Positions 57,841-64,000 of a stretch of 64,000 nucleotides of DNA are shown here, one piece after another. The position numbers and the translations under genes are program-made. How positions within the stretch are numbered: the first letter of the stretch is position 1; every line of letters starts with the position of its first letter. The notes under the pieces are model-generated. The model was not told where the DNA came from and did no database searches. It saw only the letters and a program-made list of their open reading frames with translations. This stretch comes from Athripsodes cinereus (lineage: Eukaryota > Arthropoda > Insecta > Trichoptera > Leptoceridae): the NCBI GenBank assembly GCA_947579605.1, contig OX388311.1:26166951-26230950 (forward strand), read 5' to 3'.

Positions 57841-58326
57841 GCGGAAGATTTACCGAATTTTTTTTCACATAAGATGAACATTTATCTAAACGTCGATTTT
57901 TTGGATTATTTTTTATAGATATGCAATTTTGCACCTGGGGAATAAGAGTCCGTAATTTTGTGGATTTTTGAAGCACAAAATTAATTATTTGCATTCTACT
58001 TAATTTTTTAGGTTTAACTGATTGTAGGCTAGGTTAGATCTAATGTTATTTTATGCTACAACATCCACCCGCCTCATATTTTATTAGCAATCAAAATAAT
58101 AAATTAATATGAAAACGGAAAAGACATTATAATTAATAATAAATACAGTCATATTTTGTTGTCAATGGTCATATTTTTTGTCTATGATAACAATCTGTCA
58201 AATTGTTCGTAAAATCTCTTTGATTTTCAAACGAAAATGTCAAACAATTTATAAAGTTGTATAGGTTATTTCATCGTGATTTTCTATTTAATTATAAATT
58301 CCACGAGAAAACTGTATTTAAGCGCA
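57841..58326 (+). promoter_or_regulatory. Upstream region of the RCC1L-like gene
   Basis: AT-rich sequence between repeats and the first RCC1L ATG; it must contain promoter and 5' UTR if the gene starts here. No TATA box or initiator stands out. The overlapping frames 57658-57918 and 57797-57994 have no domain. Confidence 0.3.
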
Positions 58327-61300
58327 ATGCATAGTTTCAAAAATATTTTGAAATGTTCTAACACTTATTTGACGTTGCAAAGACATTTTAAGAGACTACG
58401 AAAATTTCCAATAAATCGCGAGGAAGAAAAGAAACTACCCAGTTAGTACTATCATTGTGTATCATTTTTGTCATTATAGTTGTAGTATGTAAGCGTGTAG
58501 AATATTATTTATCATAATAAATTTATATTGTATGAGGTAGGTTGAACTACAATTGAAAATCTGCTTTGGGCAATGAATTTGTTCCTCATTCACAGTATTT
58601 ATTTCAGCATATGTTTATCCTACGGTGGATTCTACAGACAGACGTGTTTATGTTAGTGGGTTAACTGAAATAGGAGCTCTCGGTCTACAACTGCCAGCAG
58701 TGAGTAAAAGAGCTTCAGAAAGAAACGAAATGAAATTTGCAAAATGGACACCTAGAAGGTTGGGGTTTGCAGAAAAGCATAAAGTAACTATTTGAAATTC
58801 TTACATTTTAAATCTAAGTTTAGTGCAACTTAAATTTAATTCTTAAAATTCAGTTACTGCATGAGGGAATATTTATTTTTCTTTTTGTGCATCATCATTA
58901 AACAACACAAATCACAAAACAAAATAGAGTATAAGATATTAAAATGATATGCAGTGGTGTGATTATCACTGTAGTGATTTCTTCCATCTAACCACACCAC
59001 ATTAACATGGGTTAGTTGGAAGATATCGCACTTCTACGATAAACTCGCCCATTGCACATTTTTTTTTGTATAGTTAAATTGAATATTTTCATATGTTGTT
59101 TTTTTGTGCAATAAAGTTTTTTATTATTATTATTATTATTGACTTATATATTATTGAAATAAAATTTATTTGATATACCTAGTTAAAATTTAATCTGCAA
59201 TACATAGGGGAGAGCAGGGTATTACCGTACACCTAAGCAAGAGTTTAATTTATATGAAAACTATAAGATTCATTGGAGAACAAGAATGTGGAATGTAAAG
59301 GCTATTTTATTATTTATTAGAAAATCGTAATGAGAAATACTAAAGTGCGTCAAATATTCGATTTTTTTTAAATTTTCAAAACCCTTCAATGTACGAAATT
59401 ACCCGATAGTCAGAGGTAATACCGTACAGGTGGAGGGAAATACCGTACAATTTCACTGATGTTTTTTTTTATTAGAAAATAATGAGTAAATGTGAACAGT
59501 AAGAAAACACCCATGTTAATATTTTAAAATATGTTTATTAATTGAATGTTAAAAAATAAAGAACATAAAGTAACTAAAATTCTAAAAATAATGAGATCAT
59601 TTTAATGATTTAATTTAAAAAAAAAAACCTTTCAATCGCAAACGAAATTTGTCGGACTATCTTTTCCACTGCAAAGAGCACGACTCCAGTTAGCACACTG
59701 AGTGCATCGGTACCACATTTCTTTATCTCTACCAAATTCCCCACAGGTAAGACTACTCGTTTTCATCCTCAGAATTTCCTGGAAGGTCATCATCATCGTC
59801 ATCATCACAAAGATCACTTATTTCGTCTTCAGAAGTAGAAGACTCGAAAGTAACCTTTCTTTTGTGAGCCTGCAACTTAACTCTTTTCTTCACTCCAGGT
59901 TTTGTCTTTCGATTTTTAGTTCCTTCTTTTCCTTTCCCTCTTCCAGTTTTCGGATTATTCACATTTTTTTTGGCTGCTTTCTTCAATAAATTCTCTTTTG
60001 TGGGCGTCGATGTTAAGATTTGCGAACGTTGCTTTGGTCGTCCTTTACCTTTTCCACATTTTTTGGTTGAATTATTCAACGTGTTCTTAATTTGTGGTAC
60101 GGGAGATAACTGACTGAAAGGTACCATTGAAGAAGTACTTGGTAGCGATTCAGACACATCTTTTATCGTGGAAGTACTGGGTTGAATATCATAATTTATG
60201 TGATTTGTTGCTGTATCGGAGCCAGTTACTGCAATTAAATGTGAAAAGATATCAGGATTCAATGGAACTATTCCTGTACATAAGAAGCCATTGACAGCTT
60301 TGTCTGGAGTAGCTACCTTATTATATGCTCTAGTAAAGAGTTGAGGAACATGGAAATTGGAAATTTTTTCATAATTGTTTGATTTTATAAAAATGTCGCA
60401 TTCATTTCGGTAAGCTGTCTTTAAAGGTCCAAAAAATGTAACGTCTAATGGCTGAGTACGGTGAGATGTATGTGGTGGAAGTGAAAGCATTATTATTCCA
60501 TTTTCTCGACAATAATTGTAAATATCTAAAGAAATGTGACTCGAATGGTTATCCAATATTAAGAGCGCCGGGTCGTCTAATGATGGTTTTGTATGGTTTT
60601 GAAAATGAATTAACCATTCTTGAAACAGAACCTCCGTCATCCAGCCAGATTTGGAGCATCTGTAAATAGAACCACTCGGCCCATCTTTGTCTAGTCCTGC
60701 CGCCATGCGAATCCTTGGAAAAATGAACATGGGAGGGATATATTGTCCTGTGGCACTTACGCAGCAACATACGGTTATATTTTTTCCACGTTCACCGCTT
60801 GTTGCAGCTCCAACCTGTTTCTGGCCTTTGGGAGCAAGAATTTTCCCTGGACGGTGTACATTGGTTATTCCCGTCTCATCAACATTAAAGATTCTGTGAG
60901 GTTGAAATTTATGTTTCTCCATTAGCTCCATCAGATTTGCAAAAAATAAATTAGTCTCATTACTATTAAAGGCTGATATCCTATTCAAACTGGTCGCCTC
61001 AGGGCGCCTAATACTTATTTCAGGATTCCGTTTTAAAAAGGACTGTAACCAATCTTTTCCAGCTTCCTGTTTCTGTCTATTAAACGGGTGTTTAAGCTTT
61101 TTTATTTCGGCAAAATTAAAAACAATTCTTCTCATATCTTTCGGTGTTATACCATAAAACATATTGGAAAGTGTTAAAACATGTTCCTTCATTTGTTTTT
61201 CTTCAGCAGAAGTAAATACGGGTTTCTTACCCAAACGTGGTTGATAATCTGGTACAGATCCATGCTGTTTAACACGATCATAAAGAGACATCACTGGAAC

Positions 61301-63110
61301 GTCGTAGAGTTTTGCAGTTGGACGCAGTTTTGCCCCCTCTTGCACATCTTTTATCGCCTGCTTCATTTTACTGGGCGAATATGAAAGTTTTTTTCGCTGA
61401 GAAGGTGGTGACATCTGTAAGAAAGTTAGTTTTTCCTATTATAATTTAACTAACCAAATCAGAGACATTGGCATTGGCAAAAAATCCGCCAAAAGCGTGT
61501 AAGAAAAAACGATGATATTTTCATAAATTCATATAATGGGTTATACCGTACGGTGTCGGATAATATCGTACATAATGTACGGTATTACCCTACTTTGTCC
61601 AACATAACATAAAAAATAAATATAAAATAAAGACACGTGTTAAACATATTGTTCTTCATACAATTTACTAAAATAATGTCTGTAGCATTGAAATTCAACT
61701 TATTCACTTTAAAAATTTAATAAATATAATACTTACGGCTTATTTTCGTGTCGAAGATATTTATACTGGCGGAAGTCAAAACAAAAAACGTGCACTCACT
61801 AACAAACGCTGCTTCGGACTGAGATGCGAAATAAATAATGATGCGTGTGTAAGTGTGTACAACATGTTGTGACAGGAAATTAGGTTATTGCAGAGTTGAT
61901 TCCCTACGAAATCTAATGTACGGTATTAGACGCTGTACGGTAATACCCTTCTCTCCCCTACTAAATAAAAGACTTTTGTAATAATAAGCCTTACTAAATT
62001 CCATGAAAACAATGCCCACATATTTTGTGTTTCAATATTATCTGTACCTACACTAGACATTTTATGATTTTACAATTTGCTCACTTTTTAGTATACATTT
62101 TTTCAGGTTAAAGATATTGCCTGCGGTTATGGCTTCACATTATTTTCTATAAAAAGTTCAGACAATATGAAAGTATATGGAACTGGATTAAACACTGATT
62201 CTCAAATAGGATATCAAGCACCTAGACGATTGAATCCATTAGAGATGTTATTAGCTCCAGCCCCTATTAATTTACAATTGATTGAACCAGAAACTACAAA
62301 AGTTATCAGTATTGCCGCAGGGCGAGCTCATTCAGTTATTGTAACAGATAAAGAAGGTGTTTTTACTTTAGGAAATAATTCTTATGGACAATGTGGCAGA
62401 AGAATAATAGAGAATGAAAATTACAATAACAGTATGCTTATTCATAAAATACATTCTGCCGGTGATGAAGAAATTGTCAAAGCCGAATGTGGACAAGATC
62501 ACAGGTAAAAGCCTTAGATTTTTACTTTTTATTCTCATATGTTTTTTTTGAGTTATTACTTTTGGGTTAGTTGGAAGAGATCGCGCCTTTGCGATAAACT
62601 CGCCCTCTGTATATTGATTGTATTTCATTTGAATGTATACCTTTTATGGAATTGTTTTTAATTTACAAATGATATACCTAATACTATGATTAATGTATTG
62701 TCAAAAGCTTTGATTGTTTATTGCTTAGTTAATAAATTAGTGAAAAGAGATCCTAGTTTCTTAAAAAGCAGAGTTCTAAGTAATCAAAAACAATTATTTT
62801 TTTCCCGTCAACTATAATTATGTGAGATTTTAAGTTTGCTCTCCCATCAAATTATATCGTGCACTTATCTGTTTTTCTCCATATTGTCTATTGTATAATA
62901 TTTTGTATGTATTAAATAATAATTGTTATTGTTTTAGTATGTTTATAACAAAATCTGGAAAAGTATACGCTTGTGGTTGGGGTGCAGATGGACAATTAGG
63001 TCGGGGAAATTTTGACACTGATCATAGAATAATGCAAGCCAAAGGAGATATTGCTGAAGAAAATATTGTAAAACTTGCATGCGCTGCTGACTGCGTCTTA
63101 GCTCTTAATG
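58327..63110 (+). CDS. RCC1L: RCC1-like G exchanging factor-like protein (RCC1L/WBSCR16), exons 1-4, 3' end beyond window
   Basis: Exons: 58327-58441, 58608-58783, 62107-62504, 62938-63110. All introns are GT-AG and phases join (1, 0, 2, 1), giving 287 codons. The human protein has about 460 residues, so roughly 60% is present; the rest lies to the right. Residues 1-38 (MHSFKNILKCSNTYL...) are basic and Ser/Thr-rich, like a mitochondrial targeting peptide. RCC1 propeller strands follow: RRVYVSGLTEIGALGL, MKVYGTGLNTDSQIGY, AAGRAHSVIVTDKEGVFTLG, NNSYGQCGRR, CGQDHRSMFITKSGKVYACG and WGADGQLGRGNFDTDHR. RCC1L family members act in mitochondria: the human protein is implicated in mitoribosome assembly and in OPA1-related fusion. 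Intron 2 (3323 bases) is mostly a Tigger transposon; intron 3 holds a LINE tail. Exon 4 ends AATG|GTGAAA. Confidence 0.88.
59018..59145 (+). repeat. LINE 3' end, GATAAACTCGCCC family, in RCC1L intron 2
   Basis: GGTTAGTTGGAAGATATCGC, GATAAACTCGCCCATTGCAC and a (TTA)n run. It is on the sense strand of the host gene, left of the Tigger element. Confidence 0.55.
59207..59448 (-). promoter_or_regulatory. Left subterminal TACCGTAC repeats
   Basis: TACCGTAC occurs at 59223-59230 (within the inverted repeat), 59420-59427 and 59441-59448. Repeated subterminal words are typical transposase-binding sites. The mirror set is at the other end. Confidence 0.55.
59632..59756 (-). pseudogene. Out-of-frame C-terminal zinc-finger-like segment of the Tigger transposase
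   Basis: In the frame overlapping the transposase stop, the minus strand encodes LTCGEFGRDKEMWYRCTQCA, then WSRALCSGKDSPTNFVCD and a stop at 59634-59632. The CGEF...WYRCxxC...C...FVCD spacing is the Cys-rich (zinc-finger or PHD-like) tail seen at the C-terminus of many insect Tigger/jerky-like transposases. The main ORF stops at 59753 immediately before it. One base more or less near 59754 would join the two frames, so this copy has probably lost its tail by a single-base change. Confidence 0.6.
59753..61414 (-). CDS. Tigger/pogo-family transposase, 553 aa
   Basis: Cuts and pastes its own element through a DDE RNase-H-fold catalytic domain. Residues 10-52 form an HTH-psq/CENP-B N-terminal type DNA-binding helix-turn-helix (SKMKQAIKDVQEGAKLRPTA, LYDVPVMSLYDRV). 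Residues 66-140 resemble the second CENP-B-like DNA-binding domain (TPKDMRRIVFNF, GKDWLQSFLKRNPEISIRRP). The catalytic core has D179 (FNVDETG), D288 (LLILDNHSSH) and D324 (HTSHRTQPLDVTFF), spaced DD35D. Residues 450-520 are Lys-rich (likely nuclear localisation) and the end is acidic (DDDDDDD). The start MSPPSQRKK is preceded by AT-rich sequence. Overlapping short frames are shadows. Intact except for a probable C-terminal frame loss. Confidence 0.92.
   Translation of the reverse strand: MSPPSQRKKLSYSPSKMKQAIKDVQEGAKLRPTAKLYDVPVMSLYDRVKQHGSVPDYQPRLGKKPVFTSAEEKQMKEHVLTLSNMFYGITPKDMRRIVFNFAEIKKLKHPFNRQKQEAGKDWLQSFLKRNPEISIRRPEATSLNRISAFNSNETNLFFANLMELMEKHKFQPHRIFNVDETGITNVHRPGKILAPKGQKQVGAATSGERGKNITVCCCVSATGQYIPPMFIFPRIRMAAGLDKDGPSGSIYRCSKSGWMTEVLFQEWLIHFQNHTKPSLDDPALLILDNHSSHISLDIYNYCRENGIIMLSLPPHTSHRTQPLDVTFFGPLKTAYRNECDIFIKSNNYEKISNFHVPQLFTRAYNKVATPDKAVNGFLCTGIVPLNPDIFSHLIAVTGSDTATNHINYDIQPSTSTIKDVSESLPSTSSMVPFSQLSPVPQIKNTLNNSTKKCGKGKGRPKQRSQILTSTPTKENLLKKAAKKNVNNPKTGRGKGKEGTKNRKTKPGVKKRVKLQAHKRKVTFESSTSEDEISDLCDDDDDDDLPGNSEDENE
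61544..61942 (-). promoter_or_regulatory. Right subterminal TACCGTAC repeats
   Basis: TACCGTAC at 61544-61551 and its complement GTACGGTA at 61577-61584, 61918-61925 and 61935-61942, plus a degenerate copy near 61568. Together with the left end this gives seven exact sites, likely transposase-binding sites; the transposase promoter should also lie here, 5' of 61414. Confidence 0.5.
62560..62645 (+). repeat. LINE 3' end, GATAAACTCGCCC family, in RCC1L intron 3
   Basis: GGGTTAGTTGGAAGAGATCG, CGCGCCTTTGCGATAAACTC and GCCCTCTGTATATTGATTG: the best-preserved start of the family in this window. It lies on the host sense strand between exons 3 and 4. Confidence 0.6.
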
Positions 63111-63224
63111 GTGAAATTTGTTTTTATTTTTAAAATCTGGAGTAACCAGTTAATACTTACAGCTTTGCTTGATAAAACTTAATAAAAAAATGCGCACTAA
63201 GTTGTCATGTAAGAGACAAGTGTT

Positions 63225-63315
63225 TAAGACAAATATCTTCAGTTCAGTGATGAGGTGTGCCACTTTTCCTGAATGTCTTAAGTTTTACTGGCACGGAGAG
63301 GACAACTTGCATGAT
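63225..63315 (-). repeat. Interspersed repeat, 'CCACAAGTGGGGTAGCC' family
   Basis: GTGATGAGGTGTGCCACTTT, CCTGAATGTCTTAAG and GGCACGGAGAGGACAACTTG, minus-strand copy within what should be RCC1L intron 4. Confidence 0.5.
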
Positions 63316-64000
63316 ATATAAAATACCCTAACATAGTTTCATGGTTTTTAAGGAAAGTAAAAAATACATGCATATGACTCTAATGATTTCAATTATGAAA
63401 AGTATTATTGTGATTATGTAGCATAATTTACCGGATAATTAAAATACACCCGTACAGATTTTTATGAAATTGAAACAATCAAGTTTGTTCTTAAGAGTGC
63501 ACCACCAGATAGCACGCATTTCACTTTAGAAGCATATTATTGAAAAGACTTCAGATTCTGCTGGGACAGATAGAGTTTTTGGCCAACATGATTCCAGTAA
63601 TGTGTCAATTAGCTTCATGGACCTAAATAGAGTAATATAATATAATAGCTTAATATAACATATAGAATAACAGCACATTTCTATGCTCCTATAATATTGT
63701 GAAGAAATTGTTTATTCTGTATTATAATAAACTATATTCTATTATTTAAAAAAGACAAGTACCTAAATTCAAAAACATTACCAATGCCTTGAAATTCCTA
63801 ACTAATTGTGCAATTTGCTTTATTGATTTTTTTTTTAAATATAAACCTGTGATTCAAAGAGACTGAGGTTTTTTTACTACTTTATCACTTTTTATAGCCA
63901 ATTTTCCAGAGGATATGGATCAATTTTCATAGTGTTGAATACACCACGTTGTAGCTAGTGAAACATTTTCACAAATATTAAACATTTCGGCATCAATATC
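63316..64000 (+). other. Presumed RCC1L intron 4
   Basis: No further RCC1 repeat (a GWGN- or CGxxH-like motif) is readable here, so the next exon should lie past the right edge. Confidence 0.45.

Larger units (their letters stand above)
59207..61958 (-). mobile_element. pogo/Tigger-type DNA transposon, 2752 bp
   Basis: The ends GGGGAGAGCAGGGTATTACC (59207 on) and its counterpart (GGGGAGAGAAGGGTATTACC read inward from 61958) form 25-base inverted repeats with one mismatch. TA flanks both sides (59205-59206 and 61959-61960), the target duplication of the Tc1/mariner/pogo group. The interior holds one long transposase ORF on the minus strand and repeated TACCGTAC words near both ends. Insertion is in intron 2 of RCC1L, antisense to the host gene. 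Good end conservation indicates a young copy. Confidence 0.93.

Noticed and set aside
59753..59820. Intron joining the transposase ORF to the Cys-rich tail
   Set aside because: No GT-AG pair in the minus-strand orientation fits between the two frames; a single-base change is simpler.
60448..60925. Plus-strand frames inside the transposase region
   Set aside because: They are shadows of the 553-codon transposase ORF, which has clear domains and catalytic residues.
62368..62628. Minus-strand ORF over RCC1L exon 3
   Set aside because: Antisense shadow of a well-supported exon.

Overview
The window reads as AT-rich insect nuclear DNA, most likely lepidopteran. The reasons are spliceosomal introns, many short GTAGGTACCTAC-type runs, tRNA-derived SINEs, and decayed LINE reverse-transcriptase tails of kinds common in moth and butterfly genomes. 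The order is an inference from repeat types; no species can be named. Most short open frames are chance ORFs or repeat relics.

Layout. Positions 1-45419 are gene-poor: SINEs, LINE 3' ends, MITE-like palindromes and long AT-rich stretches. At 45420-45850 a CpG-rich block on the minus strand looks like a promoter and 5' UTR. It is followed by a short exon coding a signal peptide and ending at a possible donor in phase 1. If this is real, much of 1-45419 may be the first intron of a secreted or membrane protein gene whose later exons lie to the left of the window. Positions 46-57 kb hold further repeats: a five-copy 128-bp tandem array (50933-51574), interlocked MITEs (52631-53047), a 1469-bp DNA transposon with perfect 24-bp terminal inverted repeats (55599-57067), and an hAT-like MITE nested in a LINE relic (57298-57560).

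From 58327 to the right edge, the plus strand carries four consecutive exons (287 codons) of an RCC1-repeat protein matching RCC1L/WBSCR16, a mitochondrial protein. Its exon phases join cleanly and the gene runs off the right edge. Intron 2 is enlarged by a 2752-bp pogo/Tigger transposon (59207-61958). That transposon has a TA target duplication, 25-bp inverted repeats and a 553-codon transposase ORF on the opposite strand, with all three catalytic aspartates present. A C-terminal zinc-finger-like segment is read in another frame just past its stop.

The main unusual theme is fold-back DNA. Several long, near-perfect inverted repeats occur, and several of them or their relatives carry CTGANGA...GAAA cores like the hammerhead ribozymes known from Penelope-like retroelements. 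One of these hairpins leads into three identical 128-bp tandem units. Others involve tRNA-like sequence.
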